Source: BNXB01 sp031556375 (lineage in GTDB: Bacteria; Bacteroidota; Bacteroidia; Bacteroidales; Azobacteroidaceae). From it: a stretch of 64,000 nt of DNA. The translations under genes and the position numbers were made by a program. Below are positions 44,903 to 55,400 of the stretch, piece after piece; the stretch's first letter is position 1; every line of letters begins with the position of its first letter. The stretch spans positions 1-64,000 of the forward strand of contig JAVBTA010000036.1 of assembly GCA_031556375.1 (NCBI GenBank), read 5' to 3'. The notes below the pieces were generated by a model. That model made no database searches, was not told the DNA's origin, and saw only the letters and a program-made list of their open reading frames with translations.

Positions 44903-45985
44903 TCAAAATATCTGCACATCGTGATATTTGGGTTCAACAATGACCACGCCGTCTTTGTTGATTATGCCTTGCATGCTATTTTTGAATACAATAAAACAGT
45001 TATCTTTTGTCTTTTCGATTGCATTAAATTGAGGAGAGATCAGTTCGATTCCATCATTCTTGATCATTCCCCATAAACCGTTATGTAATATAAACGCCCG
45101 GTCGTTATCAAATTTATCTATAAAATCGTAAGTCGGAGCGACAATTTCTTTGCCGTTTTTGTTCAAAATACCGTATAGGCCGCCAAGTGATACGATAAAA
45201 ACATTATTGTTCTTTATATCCACATAATCATATTGGGGCTCAAACATCAATTCGCCCTCATCCGAAAGCATTCCGGTCTTCCCGTCTTTAGATGTTTTAT
45301 AACCATCCTTGGACTCAAAAATCGCTTCGTACTGAGGGGCAATCGTTTCATGCCCGTTTTTATTCAAAACGCCCCATTTTCCATCTTTTACAACGAAATA
45401 ATTATTTCCTTTTATTCTTTCAATCCGGTCATAACGAGGCGCAATAATCTCAGTTCCTTTCTTGTCGATCAAACCGAAAACCGAATCTGTACAAACAATT
45501 GCTCCGTTTTTGTCGAATTGCCCTATCAGCTTATAGCGGGAAGGTATCAATTCTTGTCCCTTATCTGAAATCAATCCCATCTTTCCATCCAGATAAGTCC
45601 GGGCAACACCGTCTTCAAACTTACCTATAAAATCATATTTTGCATCACAGATAACGACTTCTTTATCATTTTTCAAACCCCATCTTTTATTCTCGGAAAA
45701 TAATCTAACCTTCCCTTTATCCAGATTAGCAGGGATATATGGTATCCTTTGCCCTTTTTCATTCAGGCTAAATATTTCATTGCCTTTAGCTGCATTTGCC
45801 ACATTTTTATCGTAAGTACTAATCATGTCATAATCCGGACGGACAACTTCCCTGCCATTCTTATCCAAAATACCGAACTTTCCGTCAATATAAACTCTTG
45901 CCCATGGCTTTTCCGGGGACTGAGCGTACCCTATCGATACTGTAGTCATCACAAAAAATGAGAACAAAGTGATTTTTAATTTCAT
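44903..45985 (-). CDS. Exported WG-repeat protein
   Basis: A 360-residue protein with signal peptide (I-G-Y-A-Q). It is made of about twelve WG/KWG-type repeats of roughly 25-30 residues each (pattern G-K-F/W-G-x-L/I-x-x-x-G-x-E-x-I/V-x-P-x-Y-D-x-I). WG-repeat proteins are probably binding or scaffold proteins; no enzyme activity is known to me. The ATG at 45985 is preferred over a start 14 codons upstream that would add K/N-rich residues ahead of the signal peptide. Confidence 0.88.
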   Translation of the reverse strand: MKLKITLFSFFVMTTVSIGYAQSPEKPWARVYIDGKFGILDKNGREVVRPDYDMISTYDKNVANAAKGNEIFSLNEKGQRIPYIPANLDKGKVRLFSENKRWGLKNDKEVVICDAKYDFIGKFEDGVARTYLDGKMGLISDKGQELIPSRYKLIGQFDKNGAIVCTDSVFGLIDKKGTEIIAPRYDRIERIKGNNYFVVKDGKWGVLNKNGHETIAPQYEAIFESKDGYKTSKDGKTGMLSDEGELMFEPQYDYVDIKNNNVFIVSLGGLYGILNKNGKEIVAPTYDFIDKFDNDRAFILHNGLWGMIKNDGIELISPQFNAIEKTKDNCFIVFKNSMQGIINKDGVVIVEPKYHDVQIF

Positions 45986-46102
45986 TATATTGTAGTTTTT
46001 GTGTTTATTCAGTAAAAAACAGAACAATTATCGAGCCAAAACATTCGTAATTAAACAGATTTGCATCTCAATAACGAAGAAAGAAATCTATCGTAAAACT
46101 TT

Positions 46103-47134
46103 TCAATTAAAATATCCTTTATTCCGTCTGCTCACAATAACATAAATAATAACCGGAGCTCCCAGAAGCGGTGTTACGGCATTCAACGGCAACAAACCAT
46201 GACCAAATGGCAGAATTGTCATTAAATTGCAGAGTAATGCGACAACAGAACCTGTTAAAAGAGTTGCAGGCAATAAAAAAGATTGATTCGAGGTACCTAA
46301 CACCAACCGGGCAATATGAGGAACCGCTAATCCGATAAAACTGACCGGACCGCAAAATGCCGTAACAATCGCAGTCAGCAAACCCGTACAAAGAAATATC
46401 AGAATGCGGGTACGGTTGATGTTCACCCCTAAATTGGCAGCATAACGCGTGCCCAGAAGAAGAAGATTCAATGGTTTTATAAGGAGTACCGATAAAATAA
46501 GCCCTATAATAATCACAGAGCTGAAAACCGGCAATTGATTCAAAGACACACCGGAAAAATTACCCATTCCCCACATCACAAACGATCTGAGATGCTCTGC
46601 CGGAGCAAGAGAATTTAATATAGAAATAGCAGACGATGCCAGATAACCGATCATCATACCTATTATCAGTACCAAAACATTACTTTTTACTTTCGTTGAA
46701 AAATAAACAATCACGGATAAAACAAGTAAAGCTCCTGTAAACGCAGCAATAATGACAGATAAACTTCCTCCCGGAGCCCACCATGCATAACTATCGAGGC
46801 TCCCTCCAAAATAAAGCATTACTAAAGCAACTCCAAGATTAGCCCCATCACTGATACCAAGGATAGAAGGTCCGGCCAAAGGATTCTGAAAGAGAGTCTG
46901 TAACATCAACCCGCAAACAGCTAATGCAGCCCCTGACAATAAAGCCGTAATTGCCTGAGGCAAACGTGATTGCAGGATAATGTTTGACCAGGCTGTTCGT
47001 TCAATTTCTTTACCCAGTAAAACATCAATAACCTGGCCTAATGGTATATTAACAGAACCATAGATCAGGTTTGCAAAGAAAAAAAGGACTATAAGGACAA
47101 GTAAGACTATGCAAACGATTTTCCGGTTTTTCAT
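46103..47134 (-). CDS. FecCD-type iron-complex ABC permease
   Basis: A 343-residue inner-membrane permease with about nine to ten helices. Family marks are Q-S-R-L-P-Q-A-I-T-A-L-L-S-G-A-A-L-A, G-L-M-L-Q-T-L-F-Q-N-P-L-A-G-P-S-I-L-G-I and the ATPase-contact loop G-P-V-S-F-I-G-L-A-V-P-H-I-A-R. It would import ferric siderophore, haem or cobalamin. No binding protein or ATPase gene is next to it on this side; a partner would have to be elsewhere, since the flanking genes are complete and unrelated. Confidence 0.93.
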   Translation of the reverse strand: MKNRKIVCIVLLVLIVLFFFANLIYGSVNIPLGQVIDVLLGKEIERTAWSNIILQSRLPQAITALLSGAALAVCGLMLQTLFQNPLAGPSILGISDGANLGVALVMLYFGGSLDSYAWWAPGGSLSVIIAAFTGALLVLSVIVYFSTKVKSNVLVLIIGMMIGYLASSAISILNSLAPAEHLRSFVMWGMGNFSGVSLNQLPVFSSVIIIGLILSVLLIKPLNLLLLGTRYAANLGVNINRTRILIFLCTGLLTAIVTAFCGPVSFIGLAVPHIARLVLGTSNQSFLLPATLLTGSVVALLCNLMTILPFGHGLLPLNAVTPLLGAPVIIYVIVSRRNKGYFN

Positions 47135-47262
47135 TTCTTTAATTTTTTAATACAAAGATAATACCTTTTATTTATCCGGCTTCATACGGCAGTATCTTCA
47201 TGCCCTCTGTCGATTCTTTTTCTTCATTAACAAATCCACAAAAAAAAATTTAGTTAAAAAAA

Positions 47263-47321
47263 TTCGTTTTTTAAAGTATTATTTTTAATTTTGCCACAAA
47301 CTCAATCCGTGTACGTACACG
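47263..47321 (+). promoter_or_regulatory. Promoter and palindromic operator of uxuA
   Basis: A degenerate TTCG (47263-47266), 19 bp, TAATTTTG (47286-47293) gives a good -7 box. At or just after the predicted start lies a perfect 14 bp palindrome, CGTGTACGTACACG (47308-47321), with central CG. This is the shape of a LacI-family operator and its position would block transcription. No LacI gene is in the window. Confidence 0.55.
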
Positions 47322-47365
47322 CTACGATATTATAGAAATTTTATAACCCGATAATATATCAATTT

Positions 47366-48526
47366 ATGAAAAAAACCTGGCGTTGGTTCGGGAAAAATGA
47401 TAGGATTACTCTCTCTGATTTGCGTCAAATCGGAGTTCAAGGAATAGTAACTGCATTGCACCATATTCCAAACGGAAAGATATGGCCGCTGGAAGAAATT
47501 CTGGACTTGAAACAATATATTGAAAATTCGGGTCTGGAATGGTCCGTCGTAGAAAGCCTCCCTGTATCAGAAAGTATTAAGTATGCCGGACCAGACAGGG
47601 ATCAATTAATTGAAAACTACAAAATCAGCCTGGCTAATCTTGGGAAAGCAGGAGTTACGACTGTGTGTTACAATTTCATGCCGGTTATCGACTGGATCCG
47701 TACCGACCTGATGCGTAAGCAAGATGACGGAACCTATACATTATACTTTGACCTCATTCGTTTTGCCTATTTCGACGTATATATCCTCGGCCGTAAAGAT
47801 GCCGAAAAAGATTATTCTCCTGAAGTTATGCAACAGGTGCATGAATTAGATAAAACCATTACTCAGGAAGAAAAAGACGACTTAATATACACTATCATTG
47901 TCAAAACCCAGGGATTTATAAACGGAAATATCCGTGAAGGAGAACAAGCTCCGGTAGCCGTTTTCAATCGTTTATTGGATAATTACAAAGGTATTGACAA
48001 ACAAAGATTACGAGAAAACCTGAAATATTTCCTTGAACAAGTAATTCCGGTTGCTGAAGAATATGGTATTAATATGTGTATCCATCCGGATGATCCTCCC
48101 TTTGCCGTATTAGGTCTGCCGAGAATTGTAACTGATAAAGCCGATATTGAATGGTTTTTAAATGCAGTCGACAATGTCCACAACGGACTTACCTTCTGTG
48201 CAGGCTCTTTGAGTGCAGGCATACATAATGATGTTCCGGAACTGGCAAAAAAATTTGTTTCACGCACCCATTTTGTACATTTGAGAAGTACAGATGTACT
48301 GTCAAACGGCGACTTTATGGAAGCTTCCCATCTGGGTGGCAGAGGTCATTTGCTTGAATTGGTACGGATTTTTGAAAAAGAAGACAGAGATATCCCTATG
48401 CGGGTCGATCACGGGCCTTTGATGCTTGCTGATATTGGAAAAGATTACAATCCCGGATATTCATTTCTGGGCCGGATGAAAGCTTTAGCAGAAGTATCAG
48501 GAATGATGCATTCTACTAAATTCTGA
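47366..48526 (+). CDS. uxuA: Mannonate dehydratase
   Basis: A 386-residue UxuA-type enzyme that dehydrates D-mannonate to 2-keto-3-deoxy-gluconate in glucuronate breakdown. It starts W-R-W-F-G-K-N-D and shows A-L-H-H-I-P-N-G-K-I-W, Y-N-F-M-P-V-I-D-W and the metal-site residues in C-I-H-P-D-D-P-P, L-T-F-C-A-G-S and F-V-H-L-R-S-T; the C-terminal M-R-V-D-H-G-P region is also intact. It seems to be transcribed alone under a palindromic operator. Confidence 0.96.
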   Translation: MKKTWRWFGKNDRITLSDLRQIGVQGIVTALHHIPNGKIWPLEEILDLKQYIENSGLEWSVVESLPVSESIKYAGPDRDQLIENYKISLANLGKAGVTTVCYNFMPVIDWIRTDLMRKQDDGTYTLYFDLIRFAYFDVYILGRKDAEKDYSPEVMQQVHELDKTITQEEKDDLIYTIIVKTQGFINGNIREGEQAPVAVFNRLLDNYKGIDKQRLRENLKYFLEQVIPVAEEYGINMCIHPDDPPFAVLGLPRIVTDKADIEWFLNAVDNVHNGLTFCAGSLSAGIHNDVPELAKKFVSRTHFVHLRSTDVLSNGDFMEASHLGGRGHLLELVRIFEKEDRDIPMRVDHGPLMLADIGKDYNPGYSFLGRMKALAEVSGMMHSTKF

Positions 48527-48543
48527 TCAATTTTAGTTTTATA

Positions 48544-48575
48544 TTTGTTCGCATAAAAAAACAAGTATATCTTTG
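48544..48575 (+). promoter_or_regulatory. Consensus promoter of the ThuA operon
   Basis: TTTG (48544-48547), 20 bp, TATCTTTG (48568-48575) matches the Bacteroidetes consensus exactly. It lies 59 bp before the ThuA gene and separates it from uxuA. Confidence 0.7.
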
Positions 48576-48633
48576 TTTTGAATATAACATAATTTAACAT
48601 TGAATAACAACTCTTAAAAACTTAAACAAATTT

Positions 48634-49416
48634 ATGTCTGTTACTACGAAGAACAAACTCTTTATCATGTTGGTACTATTTCTCTTTGCCGGAAATATTT
48701 GTTTTGCCCAAAAGTGCGATAACAAAACAGCCAGGCTAAACGGGAAAAAAGTACTTCTTTTCACAAAAAACGGGAAAGGTTATATTCACGAAAATATCCC
48801 GGCAAGTATTGAAATGTTTTTTAAACTGAGTAGTAAAGAAGGCTTCCAACTGGATACTACTACCAATTCTTCTATTTTTGCATCCAAAGAATTGCAGAAA
48901 TATCATGCTGTCGTATTTTCCAACACTAACAACGACGTCTTTGACAACCAGGATGAACGTGACGGATTCGTCAACTACATTCGTTCAGGGAAAGGTTTTG
49001 TGGGCGTACACTCTGCCTGTGGAACAGAGCGGAACTGGGTTTGGTTCAAACAAATGTTGGGATGTACATTCGATTTCCACCCGCCATTCCAGGAATTCCC
49101 GGTAAAAGTGGTCGATGCCGCCCACCCTTCTACTAAAGGACAACCTGCTACAAGAACAGTAAAAGACGAACTGTATTTTATGAAAGAAATCAATCCGACT
49201 GTAAGAATATTGATGGTTTCGGATTTTTCTTCACCAAACTACAAATCCAACAAACCGATGCCTCATACTTACGGTAAAGTGTTTCCTTGTGTATGGTGTA
49301 ACGATTTCGATGGAGGAAGACAATGGTACACAGCCCTGGGACATGCTCCGGCTGATTATTCCGACCCAAACTATATGGATCACATTCTTGGTGGACTGAA
49401 ATGGGTAATTAAGTGA
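48634..49416 (+). CDS. ThuA-domain protein, exported
   Basis: A 260-residue protein with signal peptide (I-C-F-A-Q) and a ThuA (trehalose-utilisation, class I GATase-like) fold: V-L-L-F-T-K start, the Y-H-A-V-V-F-S-N-T segment, G-K-G-F-V-G-V-H-S-A-C and Y-T-A-L-G-H near the end. ThuA proteins are usually next to Gfo/Idh/MocA oxidoreductases in sugar modification pathways, as here. It heads a three-gene operon with 49452 and 50843. Confidence 0.92.
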   Translation: MSVTTKNKLFIMLVLFLFAGNICFAQKCDNKTARLNGKKVLLFTKNGKGYIHENIPASIEMFFKLSSKEGFQLDTTTNSSIFASKELQKYHAVVFSNTNNDVFDNQDERDGFVNYIRSGKGFVGVHSACGTERNWVWFKQMLGCTFDFHPPFQEFPVKVVDAAHPSTKGQPATRTVKDELYFMKEINPTVRILMVSDFSSPNYKSNKPMPHTYGKVFPCVWCNDFDGGRQWYTALGHAPADYSDPNYMDHILGGLKWVIK

Positions 49417-49451
49417 ATTGAGAATTAAAAATAATAAATATAATAAGAACC

Positions 49452-50834
49452 ATGAAAAACGAAAATAACAACGGAAGACGGGATTTTCTTAAAAAGTCAT
49501 TAACTGCCGGTTTAGGACTTGTAGTTGCACCGACTATCCTTCCATCTTCTGTATTCGGAGCTAATGCTCCATCAAACAGAATCAATATCGGCGCAATCGG
49601 TTGCGGACGTATTTCCCGCGATCATGATATGCCCGGAGTTTGGAGATACGACTATGCCCGTATTGTTGGCGTATCCGACGTGGACGCACACAGGCTAACA
49701 GAAGCTAAGGCTTTAGTGGAAAATACTTATACAAAAAAGCTGGGTACAAACTACAGCGGAGTAAAAACTTACGAAAATTATCGCGATCTTCTTGCAGATA
49801 AAGATATCGACGCAGTCCTAATCAGTACTCCTGACCATTGGCATGCCGCACAAGCTATCGATGCAGTAAGAGCCGGGAAAGACGTATACCTGCAAAAACC
49901 AACTTCTCTCACCATTGCCGAAGGTAGAGCAATGAGTGATGCTGTCAATAGATCCGGACGTATCCTGCAAATCGGTAGTCAACAACGCTCAATGGAACAA
50001 TTCCGTTTTGCTTGCGAACTGGTCAGAAGTGGCCGTATCGGAAAATTGCAAACTATTGAAGTTCGCTTACCGGGCGATCCGGCCGGAGGAAATCCTCAGG
50101 AAATGCCAATCCCTGCCGGTCTCAATTATGATGCATGGTTGGGACAAACTCCTTATGTACCTTACACTGTCGACCGGGTTCATCCTCAACAAGGATACGG
50201 ACGTCCGGGATGGTTACGCTGCGAACAATTCGGAGCGGGAATGATCACCGGATGGGGCTCTCACCACTTCGATATCGCGCACTGGGCAATGGATACGGAA
50301 CATTCGGGCCCTATTGAGATTTCAGGAACAGCAAAATTCCCGACTTCCGGCTTATGGAATGTACATGGAGACTATTCTACTGAAATGCTATACTCTAATG
50401 GTGTTCGTGTATTTGGTGTTACCGAAAGTAAAGAAAAACCTAACGGAGTCCTTTTCACAGGAACTGACGGATGGATTTTCGTATGCCGTGGTAATTATTC
50501 CGCTTCTGCAAATGATCCGAAAACAAATAAAGCATCAAAGTCGCTGATTGCTTCTGATCCTAAAATACTCGCTCCGTTAACCGATAATGATGTGCATCTG
50601 TACAAAAGTACCGATCATCATGGAAACTGGTTGGAAAGTATACGTACGGGAAAACCGAATATCACTCCGGCGGAAGTTGCGCACCGCTCATGTTCGGCAT
50701 GCTTATTACAGCATATCGCGATGAAACTAAACAGAAAGTTGTATTGGGATCCGATTATGGAACGTTTCAAAAATGACGACGAAGCAAATGCTATGCTTTC
50801 ACGTCCACAACGTCCACCATATAATTTTTATTAA
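49452..50834 (+). CDS. Gfo/Idh/MocA family oxidoreductase, Tat-exported
   Basis: A 460-residue NAD(P)-dependent sugar oxidoreductase. A twin-arginine signal (N-G-R-R-D-F-L-K-K-S-L) sends the folded, cofactor-loaded enzyme to the periplasm. The Rossmann motif is I-G-A-I-G-C-G-R-I-S-R; the catalytic lysine is in V-Y-L-Q-K-P (usually EKP); the C-terminal domain has G-W-G-S-H-H-F-D-I-A-H-W. Substrate is unknown; co-transcription with ThuA and DUF6807 suggests 3-keto-glycoside chemistry, which is inference. Confidence 0.94.
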   Translation: MKNENNNGRRDFLKKSLTAGLGLVVAPTILPSSVFGANAPSNRINIGAIGCGRISRDHDMPGVWRYDYARIVGVSDVDAHRLTEAKALVENTYTKKLGTNYSGVKTYENYRDLLADKDIDAVLISTPDHWHAAQAIDAVRAGKDVYLQKPTSLTIAEGRAMSDAVNRSGRILQIGSQQRSMEQFRFACELVRSGRIGKLQTIEVRLPGDPAGGNPQEMPIPAGLNYDAWLGQTPYVPYTVDRVHPQQGYGRPGWLRCEQFGAGMITGWGSHHFDIAHWAMDTEHSGPIEISGTAKFPTSGLWNVHGDYSTEMLYSNGVRVFGVTESKEKPNGVLFTGTDGWIFVCRGNYSASANDPKTNKASKSLIASDPKILAPLTDNDVHLYKSTDHHGNWLESIRTGKPNITPAEVAHRSCSACLLQHIAMKLNRKLYWDPIMERFKNDDEANAMLSRPQRPPYNFY

Positions 50835-50842
50835 TACTATTG

Positions 50843-52102
50843 ATGAAAACATTACGAAACATTACAATATTATCATTGATATTTTGTGCTGTCAGCTCGC
50901 TTCATGCGCAAAAAAATATCACATTGAAAGTAAATTCCGGAGATTATGCCCGCGAAAATTCTGTTGTTTGTCTCCAATGGACACAGACCCGGCTTTCCGA
51001 GCCTGCTGGAATTGAACTAACAGAATTAGTAAACGGAAAGAAAGTAAAGACTGATTGCCAATTGGAAAAAACTTCCGAAGGCACCAAACTTTTCTGGATT
51101 CTATCGGGAAAAACGCCTGCGAATACCCCCCGGACTTTTGTCGCTGAAATCAAAAATAAAGCACAAAAAGGGAAAACAATTATGAAACTGGAAGACAAGA
51201 ATGGTGGATTAACCATCAAAGAAAATAAACTTCCTGTTTTAGAATATGTTCACCGCACTGTATATCCTCCTGTTGGTATCGATACTGCTTATAAAAGAAG
51301 CGGATTCATACACCCGGCATGGTCTCCGGCTGGTGATACTCTGACTGCTATTCAACCCAAGGATCATTACCATCATTACGGTATCTGGAACCCTTGGACT
51401 AAACTGGAATACGACGGCAGAACCTACGATTTATGGAACCTGCGCGACCGCAAAGGGACTGTGAAATTCGAATCTTTTAAAGAAAAAACAGAAGGACCGG
51501 TATACGCCGGATTCAAAGCTCTGCAAGGACATTACATTTTCCCTGACGGTAAAGAAAGTAATGCAAAAGAGATCATGGACGAAATCTGGGATATTAAAGT
51601 GTGGAACCAACCTAAAGGAGAAGGTTTCCTCTGGGATTTTGGTTCGGAATTACATCCAAACACAGCGCTTCCTGTAATCCTGAAGGCTTACCGTTATGCC
51701 GGATTTTCTATCCGCGCCACCGAAGTATGGACTAACAAAAATTCCATTATGTATACTTCCGAAGGTAAAAATCGTCCGGAAATAGATAACACAAAAGCCC
51801 GTTGGATCTATCTGACAGGTGAATGTGCTAAAGGAAAAGCCGGAATTATGTTCATGAGTCACCCCGCCAATTACAATTATCCCGAACCGTTGAGAATCTG
51901 GGATCAAAACGCCAATGGCGGAAGAGGTGATGCTTTTATGAACTTCGCGCCAACAAAAGATATCGATTGGACTTTGGAAGCCGGGAAAAAATATCGGTTA
52001 AATTACCGGGTTTTCCAATATGATGGAGATATTACTCCTGAAAAAGCGGAACAACTCTGGGTAGATTATGCTAATCCCATCCAAATCGAGGTTGTAAAAT
52101 AA
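50843..52102 (+). CDS. DUF6807 (PmoA-like) exported protein
   Basis: A 419-residue protein from the ATG at 50843 (TTG one codon before). Signal peptide ends S-L-H-A-Q. It has the DUF6807 pattern: P-V-L-E-Y-V-H-R-T-V-Y-P-P-V-G near the start of the main domain, H-H-Y-G-I-W-N-P-W-T, and F-M-S-H-P-A-N-Y-N-Y-P-E-P. DUF6807 proteins accompany Gfo/Idh/MocA enzymes in carbohydrate loci; they are unrelated to methane oxygenase despite the old PmoA name. Gap to the upstream gene is 8 bp. Confidence 0.88.
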   Translation: MKTLRNITILSLIFCAVSSLHAQKNITLKVNSGDYARENSVVCLQWTQTRLSEPAGIELTELVNGKKVKTDCQLEKTSEGTKLFWILSGKTPANTPRTFVAEIKNKAQKGKTIMKLEDKNGGLTIKENKLPVLEYVHRTVYPPVGIDTAYKRSGFIHPAWSPAGDTLTAIQPKDHYHHYGIWNPWTKLEYDGRTYDLWNLRDRKGTVKFESFKEKTEGPVYAGFKALQGHYIFPDGKESNAKEIMDEIWDIKVWNQPKGEGFLWDFGSELHPNTALPVILKAYRYAGFSIRATEVWTNKNSIMYTSEGKNRPEIDNTKARWIYLTGECAKGKAGIMFMSHPANYNYPEPLRIWDQNANGGRGDAFMNFAPTKDIDWTLEAGKKYRLNYRVFQYDGDITPEKAEQLWVDYANPIQIEVVK

Positions 52103-52223
52103 CAAGTCTACGAATAAATTGATACTATAAATACGAAAAGACCATGCGTGTAATATTTATCATAATTATCTCACATTTAACAAATTATTTTATGCGGAAT
52201 TTGCATAACTGGGATAATTTATT

Positions 52224-52239
52224 ACACACACACACACAC
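52224..52239. repeat. (AC)8 dinucleotide repeat
   Basis: Eight AC units lie in the 347 bp gap between the DUF6807 gene and SusC. The tract is outside any supported gene and before the terminator at 52285, so any length change would touch the 3' untranslated region. Confidence 0.8.
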
Positions 52240-52284
52240 CGCGCAGGCCAACAGGCAAAGGTAAGTAATTACTTTCAACTATAC

Positions 52285-52330
52285 AATCCCGTATACGAAT
52301 GCAAGTTCATTCGTATACGGGATTTTTATT
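52285..52330 (+). terminator. Strong hairpin terminator after the DUF6807 operon
   Basis: A perfect 17 bp inverted repeat (arms 52285-52301 and 52308-52324, AATCCCGTATACGAATG and its complement) with a 6-base loop, followed by TTTATTTTT. It cleanly separates the ThuA operon from the SusC/SusD pair. Confidence 0.85.
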
Positions 52331-52449
52331 TTTAAAACTATTTATTAACGAAAAAAGCCTATGAGTAAAGAGAAAGCTAAAAGAACAAATGAACTTATTT
52401 ACATGAATCAGAAAAAAAACAATCTATTATTTATTAATCTAATTGTATA

Positions 52450-55400
52450 ATGAAAAAAAGCGCATTATTATTGATTTTATTTCTGTTTGGATTGTCGGGT
52501 TGGACCGGCATTTATGCGGAAACAGAGGCTCAACAGCAGACTACCCGTAAAGTAACGGGAGTCATCGTTGACGAGAAAGGAGAAAGATTAGTAGGAGTAT
52601 CCGTTTCCATACCCGGCACCGGAGTCGGAACAACAACAAACATCGACGGAGAATTTTCTATTAATTTTCCTTCAAACTCCTCTAAGCTTGAAGTAGCTTA
52701 TTTGGGATATCAAAAAATAACCCAAAATGTAGGACCTAATGACAATAATTTAAAGATTACGATGACAGAAGATGCCCAGATGTTGGACGAAGTCGTCGTA
52801 ATCGGTTATGGTACTGCAAAAAAAAGAGACTTAACCGGAGCTATTTCTCAAATTAAAACTGAAAAGTTGCAAACAGAGGCTCCTCGTTCGGTACAGGATC
52901 TTCTTCGTGCAAACGCCGCCGGCTTGAATATTGGCATGGCAACCTCACCAAAAGGAGATGCCGGATTGCAAGTTCGTGGAAAAAACACTCTAGCAGCTGG
53001 CAGTGAACCTCTTATTGTGATGGATGGTGTTATCTTTGGAGGTTCGTTATCCGACATTAACCCAATGGATATACAATCGGTAGACGTACTAAAAGATGCC
53101 AGTTCGGCTGCTGTTTATGGAGCAAAAGCTGCCAATGGAGTTGTAGTGATCGTCACGCAAAAAGGAGCTCAAAAAGGAAAACCTCAGGTCTCTTTTAATG
53201 CTAATGTTGGAGTTGTAACTGTAGCTAATAAACCCGATGTTCTTGATGCTGAAGGCTTTTTAGCTTATCGTTATGATTATGAAATGGGTAAAAATAATGA
53301 TGCTTACCATGCAAAATATCCACAAATGTTTGTTGATCCACGAAAATTAAACGGAGTTGACCAATTAACCTGGTATAACTACGATCAAAAAAATCCGGTA
53401 ACATCTGCAACTGAAGAACAAATGATCCGTTCTTGGCTTTCTCGTTTAGAACTAAAAACGCCTGAAGTTCAGAATTATATTGACGGACGTATTACGGATT
53501 GGCCGGATCTGGTATTTCAAAATGGACTTCAACAAGATTATACTGCCAGTATTTCCAATAAAACTGATGACGTCTCATATTACTGGTCATTAGGGTGGGT
53601 CGATCGTGAAGGTATTGTTACTAATGAACGATACAAAACATTTCGTACCCGTTTGAATCTGGAGTCAAAAATTACTGATTTCCTTTCAATTGGGTTAAAT
53701 TCCAGTTTAGCATCAAAGGATGACTCTTATTTGAGGACTCAAAATAGTGACAATGCGCCCCCAAGCGGAAACCTTTCAGCCGATTGGGAACAAATGGTTC
53801 GCTTATCTCCGTATGCAGCTAACGAAATTGGAAATATAGATAGTCCTTATCAACGTTTACCGACCGGAGATGCAACTCCAGTCAATCCATTCTACGATGC
53901 GATGTATCGCGATCGCAAGAATATGACTACCGTATTGGATGCCAACTTATATGCAATCGTAAAACTTCCATTGGGAATTGAATATCAATTCAATTATTTT
54001 CCTCATTTGCAATTTGAAGAAATGTACAACCACGAATCTTCACAAAATGAAAACTGGAAAAACAAAGGAGGAGAATCTCTGCGCAGAACAAAAAAAACAT
54101 ATAACTGGCAAATCGACAATCTGATCCGTTGGAAGAGAGAATTCAATAAAATGCATAAAGTTGAATTGACATTACTCCAGAATGCGGAACAAAGACAGAA
54201 TTGGTCACAACGAATGACAGCCACAGGTTTTGTTCCAAGCGATATTTTGGGATACCACCGAGTTCAAGCAGGAGCATCTCCTTCTGTTATTACGAGTGAT
54301 GACAATTATGCAACAGGAGATGCGTTGATGGCCCGTTTATTCTACTCATTCCAAGATAAGTATATGATCACGGCTTCTGTTCGCCGTGATGGATACTCAG
54401 CTTTTGGACAAGAGAATCCTCATGCCGTATTTCCTGCGGTTGCTTTAGGATGGGTTTTTACATCCGAAGATTTCATGAAACCTACAGCTAATTGGCTTAA
54501 TTATGGTAAACTTAGATTATCCTGGGGTGAAAATGGAAACCGTGATATTCCACAATATGATGCTTTATCTGATATGACTTCTGGGTTGCATCCCTATATC
54601 AGCCAAGCCGGTGTTGTTTACACAACCTCTCAATTATATGTTAACCGTATGGCAAACCCTGCTTTAAAATGGGAACGTACTGAAGCATACAACTTAGGTT
54701 TGGATTTTTCACTTTTCAATGATTTATTCAGTGGATCTTTTGAAGGTTATATTTCTCATACCAACGATCTTTTGGTAAACCGCGCACTACCTGAAATCAT
54801 TGGGTTTAATAGCGTAAAAGCAAATCTAGGTCAAATTGAGAACAAAGGTTTTGAAGCAACCCTGAATGTAAGACCTATTAAAGGAGAAAACTTCACATGG
54901 AATATAAATGGAACATTCTCGATAAACCGCCGAAAGATTACAAAGCTATATGGAGATATGGTTGATATTAAAGATGCTGATGGAAATGTCATTGGAAGAA
55001 GAGAAGCAGATGACATCAAGAATAAATGGTTTATCGGACATGACCCTGACCAAATTTGGGATTGGGAACGAATTGGTGTATGGCAAGTAGAAGAAGCTAC
55101 ATTAGCAGCTAAATACGGATGTCAACCTGGAGACTTCAAGTATAAGGATCAACAAGCAGAAGGAGAAACAGGATATGGAGTAATGAACGATGATGATAGG
55201 GTCTTCATGGGATACAAATCACCTCGTTTCCGTTGGTCATTAAGAAATGAGTTTACCTTTCTGAAAAATTTCTCTCTGAGCTTTATGGTATACTCGTACT
55301 GGGGAAAATATGACACATTCAATCGTGCTGCCAACAATTCAAACTTCCCGGATCGTTGTACTGAATATGTTCAACCACGTTGGACCCCGGAGAATCCAAT

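Noticed and set aside
52144..52335. 63-codon ORF spanning the (AC)8 tract
   Set aside because: It runs through the terminator hairpin and has His/Thr repeats made by the AC tract; no protein-like pattern.
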